From Cylicocyclus nassatus (Eukaryota > Nematoda > Chromadorea > Rhabditida > Strongylidae): 64,000 nucleotides of DNA. Positions 1-12,068 of the stretch are shown here, one piece after another. The DNA is taken from contig CATQJL010000112.1 in the NCBI GenBank assembly GCA_958299035.1, positions 69,471,117 through 69,535,116 on the forward strand, written 5' to 3'. Every line of letters starts with the position of its first letter. Within the stretch, counting starts at the first letter, position 1. Both the position numbers and the translations under genes were made by a program. The notes beneath the pieces were generated by a model that saw only the letters and a list, made by a program, of their open reading frames with translations, ran no database searches and was not told the origin of the DNA.

Positions 1-769
1 CTGCGTGCCACCCAGTTAAAGATTTTAAAGAGAGTATTTCATGAAAATTTAAGTTTCAGATTCCGCATTCTAGATATTCCCGACTAAGTATTATTAAATA
101 GCGTTAATTCCGATCCCATTTTCGACAGCTCCGCGCAAGCAACAAGGATGAGTTGTGCCTTCTAATCCAATCCTCTCATACGATGGCAGCAACGTCGTGG
201 AGATGACGCCAACTGGACGGACGTAGCGGAAATTGTAGGGAGGAAAGAATTGTTAAAGGGGCAGAATCGCTGTTTGCGAGCAACATAGGTGCAAATTCTC
301 GGCATAGGATGCTAAAATAAAGTCAGAATCATTCCAGATACTAGAAAGGAATGCAAAACACATTCCAGCTGGCGAAATTCTGTTTTCCATCATGGATATG
401 ATCTTGTAAATTTCTTCTAGTAAAGGAACAAGGCGCAATGAAGCTAGATACGAAAAGGCACTTGAAGATGGTTTTGGTAATAAAACTTTCAACATTGCAG
501 CATACAAGCTTTCTCAATGTCATCTAGGCATTTGCGGGAACTCACTATACAGTGCTGACCAGAAGTTTGCAGCCACCCTAGAATTTTGCTATATCTTACT
601 CTGTTTTGCTAAGAACGATCTGAATTATGATATCATGCGGAAATCACACTGCTCAACACTATGCCAAAAAATTTTGCAGTTTCATGCACACAGAAGGGGC
701 TTCTGGAGACATTGAAGAAAACAACAAAATCGCGATTCGTCAAAAATTGCAGCTACTTCCTGCTAAATG

Positions 770-1700
770 CCTTTGGAAAACTCGTCACCTTCAAGTATCT
801 GGGCTGCAGATGCACCACCTAAGCTTTGAGATATGCAGTGCAAAAAGATCATCAAACTCCGAAAAAAAGGAGATTCTACGGAGCAAATTTGCTTGAACGC
901 CAAATGACCCCGAAAATTGGATAAGTCATTAGGTTGCCGAGAGGTAATCGACTGATCTGTGTGCTTCTATGGAAAGATTGTACCATCTGAACATTCAGTG
1001 GCGGTTTATAGATGTGACAGAAGAAGCACATTACTGGGCATGCTTCAAAATCTACCACCATCTTGACTGAGATGCGGAGCACTTTTTAGCTCAAAAATTG
1101 GGCTCAGTGGTTTAAAGGTTTCTCAATCTTAATGAAAACATTGATTTTACGAAGGGTTCACTGATCCGAATCTTGCAGAGGTTCATTGGAAGTATGGAGG
1201 CGCTATAGGTGCAAAAAAAGTTTGCGCGATTACCATATCTCAAGAACGTTCGATTTTTCAAAAGGAATCATCAGCGGTAAAAACTGCGCGAACTTTTCCT
1301 CAGCTTTAGCCTTCTCCATAAGATTTGTAGTGCTCGTCTTGGTAAAATCAGGGTTTTCATCAAGTTTAAATGATCTTTAGTGCGCTGGGCCCAATTTTTG
1401 AGCTATAAATTTCTCCAAATCTAAGTTTCGGTTGTGATAGATTTGAAGCATGCCCAGTAACGTCTTTCTGTGACATCTACAAACCGCCACTGAATGTTCA
1501 GATGGTACAACCTTTCCATAGAAGCATGGATCAGTCAATTACTTCTCTGCAACTTAATGATTTATCGAATTTTATTTGCCATCTGGCATGCAAGCAAATC
1601 TGCTCCGTAAAGCCTCCTTTTTTGGAGTTTGATGAATGGTGATTGCACTGCATATCTCAAGGCCTAGCGGTGCATATGTAGCCCAGATACTGGAAGGTGA
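770..1700. repeat. Inverted repeat inside the Tc1-like element
   Basis: The stretch 860-1030 reappears in reverse complement at about 1470-1620; for example the text around GGCGGTTTATAGATGTGACA pairs with TGACATCTACAAACCGCCAC. The arms are imperfect and separated by about 300-400 bp. No coding potential is evident. The same arms occur in the right copy (44820-45060 and 46400-46560), where a mariner-like element sits in the spacer. Confidence 0.6.
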
Positions 1701-1719
1701 CAAGTTTTCCAAAGACATT

Positions 1720-4700
1720 TAGCAGCATACCCTCGATACATAGAGCCACGTACTCTAATAACCTTCACTCTGAGGGCTATGAGGGGACACAACCTTCACC
1801 TGAAAAAAAAACAGAAGTCATCCGGGGCTTCTCCTCGGGTGTTATTATCCTGATTATAGCGGAACGAATGTTAATGAAGCAAATATAGGAAATAATTTCT
1901 TTACCCTATCTCAGCGAAACTAAGAAATGGCGTTTTCATAGCCTTTTTTACCTTAAAAAAGGTTTCTGTGGGATTTCCGCCAGAATTCAGAACAAAATTA
2001 CTTAGTTAACCTCTCATTTGAACAAAATCGAGTTTCAGAAGTTTAGGAAAACTATTGGAGTCAATTAAGAACGAAAAACTGCGCTTAAGTCTTGCGCAGA
2101 GAGTCGCGTACGAATGCTGGTCTATCTCGTTAATGAGTGACATTCAAAGCTTGGGACATTGTCTGTTCTCCTCGTCGTGTCATGGCGATCAGAATGATAT
2201 ATAATGTTGCGGGGTTTCGTTGAGACTCCGCGGAGATCTACGACCGGAGCCAAACGCCCCGTCGGCTCTGGTCTGTCTCCGCTGCTCGTCTGCGTCTCCG
2301 CGCTGCGCGCTACCTCGCTACCTCAGATGCGGGCGCGGGGCATTTGGCTCTGGTACCCTTTTCTTCGCTGTTTCGAAACCGATTTTAGCAAGCTATATAT
2401 CATTTTGAAGCTCTTGATCTCTATTTTCACGCTGACAACGTCCCAGAACCATATTTTTTGATGATCGAGAAATTCGGCAAAAACCTTGTTTTGAAAATCT
2501 CTTGTTTTTCTTCTAGTGTAACTATTTTCACGCGGTTTTTTCGTGCATTCTATAGATCTTGCTTCTGTTCATAATGCAGACAACCACCCAGCCTTTATCT
2601 CTTCGATTATTGTGGAATTTTTTGCGAAAAACCGTAAAAAGTGCGTTTTTCTTTACCTTGTTCTGTTTCAGTGCTTTCGTATCGATTTTTTTCCAGCTTG
2701 GGCGATTATTGCGCAGAACAATAAGCGCAACAATCCAGACAACGTCCCAGGAAACAGGAATGTCAACGCGAGGGTAAAAATTCAAAGGACGCTTCAAAAA
2801 TCAAAACCCCGTGCTGCGAATTGCTGGTCCTGGAGCGAAAACTTGCACTTCGAAAAGCCGCCAAATGAAAGATTTCAAGCCTCATTGCAGCGTTTTTATC
2901 CGGTTTTCAGCAGTTTTTTTTTGCTTTTTATATCTGTTTTATGTCATTTTCTCTTCTCTGATCATCTTTGAACAACCTTCACTATTTATGACGTCAGATG
3001 TTCAAACAACCTTCACTTTTGACGCCCTGTCTCTAAACTATCGAAGGTATGTTTAGCAGGAAGTGGCTGCAATTTTCACACTGACGATGAGCCATTTTTT
3101 TAGGTTTGTCTCTGTGGACAAGACGTTTCCGTGCATCCTTATGCTTGGCCGCATGTACTATACATACATGCATGCAGCCATGCACGAAATACAAAATGTT
3201 CCAGCCCCGCCCCTATGCGGCAAGCTCCGCCACTCGGCCAAAAATGTCGGAAATTGCCCGAATTTTAGAAATTCATGCGAATTTCGCCACTTTTGCAAAA
3301 TGGGCGGAGCTTGCCCAGGGCCCGGCGGGGATGGCGCTTTCACACAAGCTGGATATCGTTTTTGGCCCGAAAAAGCAAAGGGGAAGTCGTATTTTGGGGT
3401 CCGGGACGGAGCCCCGGACCCCAAAATACGACTTCCCCTTTGTTTACCGATAAACAATGCACATATCATTCTTTATTCATCATTCCTTGTTGATGCTACT
3501 GTCCTATGAACTTAGATTCCAGCAATGTGAAGATTTTGTGCTCCGATCGCTAGCCTGCCCGCAGGTGGGAATTCAAATCGCAATTCTTGTAAGAGGAAAA
3601 TAACCAAATAGGCTCGTTTTCGATGCACAAGTAACGATATGGCACTAAATTTGCTGTATAGTTGGAAAACCATGAGCACAAAAAAGTATGAAGAATTATG
3701 AGAAACTTATGTGAATTTAAAAAATGGTAAGTGTTTTTCGAAATTAGGTGGCTCCCGCGCCACCTTGGAGCAACCTGGGGTGGCTCCCTGCTTCCCTTCA
3801 CATAATTTCCCGGATTTCTTTACATAGATGTGGACTAGGTCGAGAGTATTACTATATGTTCAAATCCGCTTCCAACACCGTCAAGGCACCTCTTCGATAC
3901 AGCCCCAAATAGGGTTCACAGCGTTATGATCGGCCTCGGAAAGCGCGCTCCAATCGCAGTCGGGTGTAAAGTTGTAAACTTTGTAAAGTTTCGCAGCTGA
4001 CTAATAAATGAGTAGTATCTTAGATATATAAACATCAAAGTTTGTGCAAATCTTGACCCTATGTTTTTTTATAGATTCCTTCGCGGATGAATCCATTGAG
4101 CTGAAACCTTGAAAACATATGTTTTCGGCCTCGGTAGATGGTTTTAAGCTACCCTTCAAAGCAATTCGTGAAATTCTTCTATCGATTTAATGATTTTTGG
4201 CACCTTGCAAGGAAAGTGAACACTTACCAGCCGCTAACAAACTGCTTGCACATTTTGGTGTTAACAATGCAGTGAAGTTCATTTCTTAGAAGGTGCAGTC
4301 ACTCCAATAATCTTTCTGGGTAAGCTCGTGCAGTAGGGTAAGGGGGAGGGCTGCAGTGCAGTAGTGCAGTATTGATACTACAGAAAATGGGTGGAGAATA
4401 TAGCCCAAAAGGGTGGGAAGGTAGAAGGACAAAGTGTGGTTTTTGGCCATCCCCTCAAACGATAACCCGGGCTGGACCAGGAAAGCTAGGTAGTACTACT
4501 ATAATAAGCGCTGAGGCCGCCCATCTTATTATTTGTGTATATCTGTTTGTCAGGGATTTACGGGGTCAAAAAATAGGGTCAAAGAGAAAATCGTAAGAAA
4601 TTTTGGCTTCAAAGGGGATATCGTTTTCAAAATTCTGAAATGCCATCTCCTGCCGGGCCCTGAGCTTGCCACCTGGTGGCGGAGTTTGCCTCGGACAGGG

Positions 4701-4840
4701 CCTGGCTAAAATTTGTTTGAGTCTTTGCGTTTACCTACGGCTTTATCCATGTTTTTTTAGAACAAAAGGGTCTTTTTGAGTTGCATGTGAGTGGGCGGAG
4801 TCAGCCAAAGGGGGGGAGGGCTAATATCTAAAGTACACCT
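1720..4840. other. Left-copy-only repeat block, no gene
   Basis: This interval is missing from the right copy. It holds a GC-rich patch at about 2215-2360, a GGGCGGAGCTTGCC-type repeat with a perfect hairpin (3158-3450), and an ATTATGTGAATT / TTCACATAAT repeat at 3670-3810 that recurs at 17400-17640. Open frames here are short and lack splice or family support. I see no gene. Confidence 0.45.
3158..3450. repeat. GGGCGGAGCTTGCC-type repeat with perfect hairpin
   Basis: Text such as GCAAGCTCCGCC and GGGCGGAGCTTGCC recurs in the element at 43073-43638, and the segment near 3350 (CACAAGCTGGATATCGTTTT) recurs at 15910 and 59080. Its end is a perfect 30-bp inverted repeat, 3376-3405 against 3413-3442, with a 7-nt loop. 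Confidence 0.65.
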
Positions 4841-5147
4841 GAGCCTATGTTGATCATACGAATAAGAACTGAGATGACTGGACACATAGTATTGAGATTA
4901 AGGCAGCCGCGCACCATCACGCGGCGTCATTTGCAGGGACGTCAACGTGTTAACCAACCTCGATTTTGTCGTTTTCGCCATTTTCTCAAGAGGCCCCTTC
5001 TGTGTGCATAAAACTGCAAAAATTTTTGACATAGTGTTTGAGCAGTTATACTTTTCACATAATATCGAATTTCGGATTTGTCCAAGCAAAACGGAGTAAG
5101 ATATTGCAAAATTCTAGAGCGGCTGCAAACTTTTAGCCAGCACTGTA

Positions 5148-6290
5148 TGTAAGTCATTTATCTAAGCATGTTAAAACAACACTGCTAACAATTTTGACAA
5201 AGCTTCGTCAAGTCAATATTTACAGCAAAATCAATCATTGAGTAATAACGCAAACCATAGCTAATTATTCCACACTAATGTAAAACACGAAATTGCTCGC
5301 GAAGGTAAAAGTCTGTTCGAATTGGCGCAGGGCTATTGAAATGCCATGAGTTCGAATTTTTTTACTGATAAGGAGCTCAACTCAAGTCCTTAGTACATAG
5401 ATGGTTATGCCATGATGCCAGCAAGTCAATGTGTATGCAAAATTTCCACGAAAAACTCATTAAATCGCTCCAAATCGATGCACCGCAGCTAAGAATAGCA
5501 AGCTTGGAACCAGCGTTTCAGGCTGATTCAGAAGAATTTATGTCTTGTTCCGAAAGCCGTGCTAAGTTATGTGCCTTTCCTTGTACAACCTGGTAACTTT
5601 AGTCAAAACATGGCCACATTGCTCTCAGTAATCTGCGAGGTAATCGCAATGTCACCAATCCAGACTGTACGAATTCAACTTGGAATCTGGTAAATTATGG
5701 GCATCTAAAAATGTCTGCTGCGATAGATATAGTTAACTGCACGGAATCGCCCGGACCGAGCGTCCGCGAGCGTGTCTCTTGCGCGCTGACATTGGCATTC
5801 GCGCGCATGAGTCGTCATAGCGCTCGTACTCGATACATGTTGCAGGCACTCTCGCGTGCGTTCAGCCTACAGCATCCCGGGCGATTCATGCGGGCGACTT
5901 CAATTTGCTGGAAACAATTGATCTAAAAAGCTTCAAACAGATTACTGCAAAATTGTCCGAATTTGTAGCTTAACGACGGGCGAGTACCATTACTCGTAAA
6001 AAATTGTTGTAGATTTACAATTTGCCCCTGAGATGTTTTTTTACGCCTAAGTGCCCAAAGATATTGATAAGGACATGGGTATAGGCCGTCCGCGCTGTGC
6101 TCGGAGAGCAACGCTGTCGCTTACAGTGAAGATAGTACACGACTGGAAGAGGCGCAAAGAAAACATGCGGCGAAAGTGCACGAGGAAAGAGGAGTGACGC
6201 GCAGTGCACACCTTGCGCACTCTCCGCGCCCGGTGCGTACGGCCTATAGCGTAGGCAAGGCGTACGTCACCTTCACTTGATAGGGGGGCT
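5148..6290. other. Gene-free shared flank
   Basis: The part 5148-5700 matches 51664-52290. Past 5710 the copies diverge and the sequence turns GC-rich with many CGCG tracts. No supported gene. Confidence 0.4.
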
Positions 6291-6300
6291 TGCAGGATCA

Positions 6301-6497
6301 CGGCCATTGCGCCGCGCACGTCCGATGCCACGTCCCAGGTGCCAGACTTATCCGCTCCAGTTGGTTCGTTCGATTCATAGGTCAAATCAGTATACTGTCC
6401 AACAGCAAAGGTAGTGAACCGAATGAACCTGTTCAACAGAATAAGTCTGGCACCTACCTGAGTCGTCGGACGCACATGCGCGGCGCAGTGGCCGTAC
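6301..6497. mobile_element. Small palindromic MITE
   Basis: About 200 bp with long inverted ends: GGCCATTGCGCCGCGCACGT at 6301 and its near reverse complement ending at about 6495. The inner arms share the motif CAGGTGCCAGACTTAT. It is unusually GC-rich for the window. Target duplication is not clear. Confidence 0.55.
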
Positions 6498-6798
6498 GGT
6501 CGTCCGGTCGTCGGTGGTACGTCCGAGGTCTCACGATCATGCAGGCTTCTATAGCTTTTATCGTTTTTGTTTGAATCACTCGCTCTCTGCAAATATTATA
6601 AGACCACAACCGAACATACTGAACGGTTGGAGCGGAAGTGGGTGGAGAACCATTACGGAACTAGCACGGCGCGCCTGTACAGTAACTCAAGATGGTAAGT
6701 TTAGACATTGTCGAACATTTTTGAAAAAAAGTTGAAGTATATCTAAACGATTTTATGTTTTGAGTTTTCCAGGTTTCAAGGGCGAAGCATCCCATATA

Positions 6799-8292
6799 CA
6801 GGGTGTCCCAAAAGTAAGTACACACTTTTCAATCGTTAATATCTCTTTTCCCATTGTGTCTTTTTCAGCCATTTGAGTGTCATCCTGTAGACTCCTGTAG
6901 AGGAGGCTTCAACTTAGATTTGCAATATCGAGCGAATCACCGACGCTCTTCGTTACTGTAGGATTACTGTAGGAACTTCGACAAGGATTTTAGGCCGTCG
7001 CAAGCCATATTCTGCCTCGGAACAAAACCAAGCAAGCCAAAGATTCTTATACTATGGTAGTGGAAGCCGCTGATTTCGAAAATGAAACTTCCACTTGACT
7101 CTGATGCTTCTTTCCTAAGTTATCCCAGGTAAACCGTAATAACCGAGTTACCAGCGGAACTGTAGTTTCACTGTCAGAAAAGCTGAAAACACTCATAAAA
7201 TGTTGTGTAATGTAATCGGCGTGCGCGAAAACCCTAGTACACGATTTTTCAAATTTTTTGAGAAAATTTTGTTGGATGGCATATTTCACAATGGTTCCAC
7301 ATGCTGGAAGTTCTTACCATAATCCTACAGTAACGAAAAGCGATCGGTGATTCGCTCGTTGCTGTAAATCTAAGCTGAAGCCTCCTCTACAAAATGGTAC
7401 TTGAACAGCGGAAAAAGACTCAATGGGAAGGGAAATATTAGGCTGGAAACTAAGTTTTGACTGGTTTCATAACTTCGCTCTCTTTGGATATGGCGCACTC
7501 AAACTTTGGCATCATGTAGAAGGCAATGTAAGCTACAAGAAAGCACAAACTGTCTTAATTTTGAACACAAAATAGAAAAGTTTCAGGCGTTTTTCGAAAA
7601 CTAGTGAAATTTGAGAATTTTTGGATTTTCAAGCTAAAATGAAGCCGTTGGCAGCCTAGACCATGCGCAGTAATCCGGATTCGTCTACAAAATAATTGCT
7701 GGAGGTTGGCTCCTTTGACCTATCAAGAAAGAAACAGAATTTAGGGGCATGTCGAGATTTGGCGTCTTTATAAAGTCGAACGGGTCGATGTACGTAAGAG
7801 CTGCTGGGGACGACCGTTAATGACTAAATAGTCCGAAGCTCAAATTCCGCTGAGACTTTACATAGTAAGGTTATTTGACCTGCCAAAAGCGAGTATCACA
7901 TTCATTTGTTGAATAAACGCCTTTTTCCTTGTTTAGGGTGAGACCCCACATCGTACACCTACAGTAATCCTACAAAAAAACCTTTGTTACGCAACTTCAC
8001 TATCGTTTTCGTGATCAGCATGTCGGATAGCACCCCTATGCCAAAATTCAGTCAAATTCGTCAAACCTTGAATTTTTTTCCTTCATACCATGCACCTACC
8101 GTAACCCTTACTGCGACGTCAGAATTTGGTAGAACAGCAGCTGCGTTTGTCGCTTACGTAGTAACCGACGCAGTGGCAAAATCTGAGTGCGCCATGTTGG
8201 GTGAGAGGGAAGTTATGAGACCAGTTGCAAAACTTAGTTTCCAACCTAACATTAACGATTGAAAAGTGTGTACTTACTTTTGGGACACCCTG
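6799..8292. mobile_element. Non-autonomous TA element with CAGGGTGTCCC ends
   Basis: Terminal inverted repeats of about 40 bp: CAGGGTGTCCCAAAAGTAAG at 6799 and the complement ending CACCCTG at 8292, each flanked by TA (6797-6798, 8293-8294). The arms continue inward; 6890-6960 and 7320-7390 share CCTCCTCTACA and CAGTAATCCTAC. No transposase frame is seen. The TIR style fits the Tc1/mariner/IS630 group. Confidence 0.75.
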
Positions 8293-8299
8293 TATAAAG

Positions 8300-9690
8300 C
8301 TGAATGCGTCTAAGGTTTGCCAGAATTGAATAAACAACTAAGGAAGAGTTCCACACTGAAACGTCGGTAAAAATCGTAAGGCGGAACAGGTGTTGCGAGG
8401 CAGCGAACGAAAAGTGGAGGTGTAGGTGAGCAAAGGAGAACGACAGGGAGACGTCGGAGCGTTGAATTCACATTGGAGATCTAAGCGGTCGTAGCAAATT
8501 CCAACTTAAAAATTATTCTCCTTACCAAAAAATGCAAGCGCTGACAAGGTCACCGTAACCGCAACTACTCCGACGCAATAAGTGCGCTTTTTTGTGTTTT
8601 GGCACTTTGCGCAAGTTTTGTGCGCGGTCTCTGGTCATAGACTAAATCGGTCTTTCTGCGTTTCAAAAACCCGTTCTCAATCCCACTACTATAAAAAAAC
8701 AATTCTATCAGAGAGGTTTTTACGAAAGCTTTTTGATGAGATTAATCTGTAAAGCCTATCTATTGGCCTTTCTGCCTTATTGCCAAGTTAATACACAAAT
8801 TATCAAATTCTTTCACTACCATTTTTAATGTGGGTGTGGGCTTAGCTTCTGGGGCTTTGCTCTGGATATTTTTGATTTCTCTCCATCCAATGTGCATTGC
8901 ATGTCCATGCAGCCTACTTGTGTAGCAGTACTTCGGAATTTCGGTATTAAACGTGCTTTTACCAGCTCATTCTAGTTGTATAAAGTTTGTGCTGATTAAG
9001 CTTCTCTATAAAAAGTTATAATTATTGAGCAAGCAATACAAAAGGGCGAGTTTGATTTGTTTTCATTTTTCAGGAGAATCATAAATTTTCGCACAGTAAG
9101 GAGCTGGTAAAAGCACCTGAAACACCGACTGCTCCGATTTTTGGTGCAAGTTTTAGGTTTTTTATGCCCTGCCCTTCTACGCAGTGTATGCTCAACAGTC
9201 GTTGAGCTACGACTATGAACAGAATGAGTTGATCTTTCAGATAAAAATGACACGCAAATTGGCCAGAAAACCGGGTGTGATGATTTGAAAATGGTGCAAA
9301 CGAAAGACTCGAAAGAGTTAGTGTTCAAATGCTGCAATCCTCCAAACATTGCAGAATTCGAGATAAATAAAGTGTTACAAGACATTACATGAACGCCGCG
9401 TTTATGACCAGCCTGTTGCTTTAATATAAAAACTCAGTCAGCTTGGGCGTGTCGGCTGCTTTAAAACACAAATTTTTGTAAGTCACCTATTGAATTCTTT
9501 TGTTTTCTTTTTGCTTGTAGTCGTACAAACTAGTTGTTTTGAACAAACGAATTTGTTGGTGAAAAATGGAGCAAGGCAATGTAACCGAAATCGCCGTCTC
9601 TTCTATTAAGTCAAGAAATCTGAAATTGGTTTTCAAAGTCTGCTCAATGCACAACAAGATTTTTATCTATCTCGTACACTTTTACAAGTG
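8300..9690. other. Spacer downstream of the CAP gene
   Basis: AT-rich sequence between the CAGGGTGTCCC element and the 3' end of the CAP gene. The portion from about 9320 on matches the right copy at 53180-53560. No frame with family or splice support was found. Confidence 0.4.
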
Positions 9691-9691
9691 T

Positions 9692-11020
9692 TCAACGTAC
9701 GTCTATGATTTCAGTCTCTCCGTCATCATAATAATCTTCGTCATAATTGTAATCTTCTTGAGGGGCTAAAAAAAGAATAGCTCACATAAGTTACTTCACC
9801 ACAAACGTACGAGTAGTAGTAGTAGTAGTCGTCGTCGTAGTAGTAGCGGGATCTTGATCACAAAGTCCATAGGTGGTATCGCAGTTTACATCCGTTCCTT
9901 TAATAACTTTCTTGCAGGGTCCAGGTTTTTGACATCCAGCATTATTTTTCGAATCTGCCCAGTAAAGCGGTTCACCTTCCTTTGGCCTACAAAAAATGTT
10001 ATGTATGTTTCATATTTTGTTGAGTAACATTCCCAAGCATTTATGTGGTGGCTGGAATCAAATTGCTTACTTGTTACTATACACGCATGCAAGAGCAACC
10101 TTGTTTATATCGTTACAAAACACTAATGAGCAGCCGAATTTTAGCGTCTTGTTGTAGATCATCTATAAATGTAAAAATAGCGAACTTAAGCTCTATCTCG
10201 ATTAAAGTGAAGCCGGCAAAAGCTCACATTAGCAAATGGTTCCATGGAAGTATCAGTGTACACTACGTCTGAGCTCAGCGGGCTTTTAACCGTATCCGTC
10301 CAGTCTTCCACCGCAAATTCAAAAAGATCCTTTTGTTCAATCATATGTGGTTTCTTAGGCATTCTATATCTGTAATAAAAAGTTTCCATTATGTTCCTGT
10401 TCTACTCACGTTGAAGGCATACGTAATGAAGTTTTCGGCTTTTCCAAGTTTGTCCATGTAGTTGCTCGAATGCTTGCATTTGTTTCCAATGGTAGCGAGA
10501 GCAAGTCCTTCGTGTAAACAATCATACTTCTGCAAAGAGGTAACACGCTTTTTGTATGACCAATGTGTTTTGACTAAAAGCGGAGGAAGGAAGCAAGAAA
10601 GGAATCTCTCAATCAGCTGAAACATAGTCAGACATGTCCTTTCGCTTCAATTTTCCTGTCTGTTTTACTCACCAACTTGAAAAGAGTTTTTGATCCAGGT
10701 ATGCTTCCAAAAACTGCCGCATTCAGATTACGTTTGGCAACGTTTGCTCTAAGCTCATTGTGAGAGTTTGTGACAGCCGCGACCACAGTTGCATCGAGTT
10801 TGCAGGATGCATGTGCTGAAATCTGCAATGCGTTTACTTCCTTTACATTCCATCAAGTAATAGGGAAGCCCATCAAAGGTCAAAATCTCAATTTCGAATA
10901 CGTGAATTCTTACCCGCATCCCCTATATGGAAAAAGACTGCGCTTATCTGAAAATTTGATGTTGACTTGTGGAATTCTTGAAATGCAAACTATTACCATA
11001 ATTACAAGCGGCAACAACAT
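9692..11020 (-). CDS. CAP/SCP-TAPS secreted protein, seven-exon model
   Basis: This is a nematode CAP-superfamily gene (venom-allergen-like/ASP type), probably secreted; function unknown. Proposed exons on the minus strand: a signal-peptide exon starting at 11020 (MLLPLVIMVIVC), 10673-10822, 10410-10529, 10228-10379, 10081-10162, 9811-9986 and 9692-9765 (TGA at 9692-9694). CAP hallmarks in order: SHNELR, KYDCLHEGLAL, EPFAN|MIYNKTLKFGC and VALACVYSNK. Then come a Cys-rich extension (AGCQKPGPC, VNCDTTYGLC), a threonine run coded by ACT/ACG repeats, and a short acidic Tyr-rich tail (YDEDYYDDGE) ending IIDVR. Most junctions are clean GTGAGT or GTAAGC donors with TTTNAG acceptors. One problem: exon 10410-10529 ends in phase 0 at GTGAGT but the next exon needs two carried bases, so this copy may be splice-altered or defective. 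The end of the signal exon is uncertain. Confidence 0.7.
9811..9850 (-). repeat. ACT/ACG triplet run coding polythreonine
   Basis: A coding triplet repeat in the penultimate CAP exon gives about a dozen threonines, a possible O-glycosylated linker between the Cys-rich extension and the acidic tail. The third CAP fragment has only about five; in the right copy the run is out of frame and extends over 53690-53745. Confidence 0.7.
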
Positions 11021-11186
11021 CTTGCTTCTTTGCGATTCAGTCTTGGATCTGAAGAAAATAACGGTCGCACAGATTTTGTTAGCTGCAAGATATTTGCTGT
11101 AGACTTCGATGTCTCTTAATCAGATATTAAAAGCTTAGCTTCTGCCTGGGATTGAGAAGAAGTGTAAAAATGTTTTGTACCTACTA

Positions 11187-12066
11187 TTAGGTCGTTCCAA
11201 GAGTTTTGTCGGTTTTTTCAAACCACTGTAAAACCAGGCACAATAAAGACCTGAGTGAGTTTCAACATGCATTCGATGTAGCTTCTTCTTCTCTTTCTTA
11301 TGGTTACATCCTCGAACCGCAATCTTGTATGCTTTTTTTTATATTTGCAAAAATTCTCCACCCGTCAATTTTATCTGCTCAAAGTTAGGCTAATTTTTAA
11401 AAATTTCATTCCAAAGTTCCGGAAAGGTTTAAGTGTGGATCAGGTAGAGCTATTCTCGGACTACAAAAAAACATTTTTCTTTTCTTCAAATCTGCTGTTT
11501 TTAGGTTCACAAAATTATTTCTTTGAAGGTTGATTTTTGGCAAAGTCTTAAAACACGCAGCTGCATCAAATACACGAAAGCTTCTGAAGTTTCTGCGTTT
11601 TGAAGCATGATTCTACTAAACATTATTTATGCAACATAACCAAGCTTGATTGCCTTGGAAAAGCAGCTTTTTGGAGTTTTTGGTACTTTTACGTGTCAAA
11701 ACATAATAAAAAAGCCGCGGTTTCCATTAAATAAATAATTATAACGGACTTGCTAAACGCGGCTCATGTAATCTAAAATGAACAAAATGTAGCCAAATGT
11801 TTGCTCTACATGACATTTGCCAGCGCTCTTTGAAAACATCAGGATAAAAAATTTTAAAATTCAGGAAAGATTTGGCGTTACTGGTGAGCTGCTCAAAATG
11901 CCATAGCGATAGCATTGCAAAGGCAGGGTAGATCAGAGAGAAGATATAGCTGTATGAAAGAGGATAAAAATCTGAATCAAATGGTACCTAAATCGCCTAT
12001 GAATTGGTGTTCTGTGAGTTTTAGTGAGCAATGAAAAAAACCGACAAAACTTTCGGGACAACCTAA
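11187..12066. mobile_element. Mariner-like non-autonomous element (880 bp)
   Basis: The ends are TTAGGTCGTTCCAAGAGTTT at 11187 and the complement ACTTTCGGGACAACCTAA ending at 12066. TA lies at 11185-11186 and 12067-12068. Internal sequence matches 55519-56363 (for example CACAATAAAGACCTGA and the AAAGCCGCGGTT block). No intact transposase frame. The right copy keeps the empty TA site at 55088-55089. Confidence 0.8.
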
Positions 12067-12068
12067 TA

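Larger units (their letters stand above)
550..5145. mobile_element. Tc1-like composite element, left copy
   Basis: The ends are inverted: CAGTGCTGACCAGAAGTTTG at 550 and the reverse complement (GCAAACTTTTAGCCAGCACTG, read in part) ending at 5145, with TA at 548-549 and 5146-5147. A CAGTGCTG end and TA target duplication are typical of Tc1 elements. No transposase is recognisable, so it is non-autonomous or gutted. Inside are inverted arms (about 770-1080 and 1400-1700) and a block of about 3.1 kb (1720-4840) absent from the right copy at 44578-51661. Confidence 0.65.

Noticed and set aside
6047..6592. 181-codon minus-strand frame
   Set aside because: It runs through the GC-rich palindromic MITE at 6301-6497; composition reflects CpG-rich repeat, not a protein.
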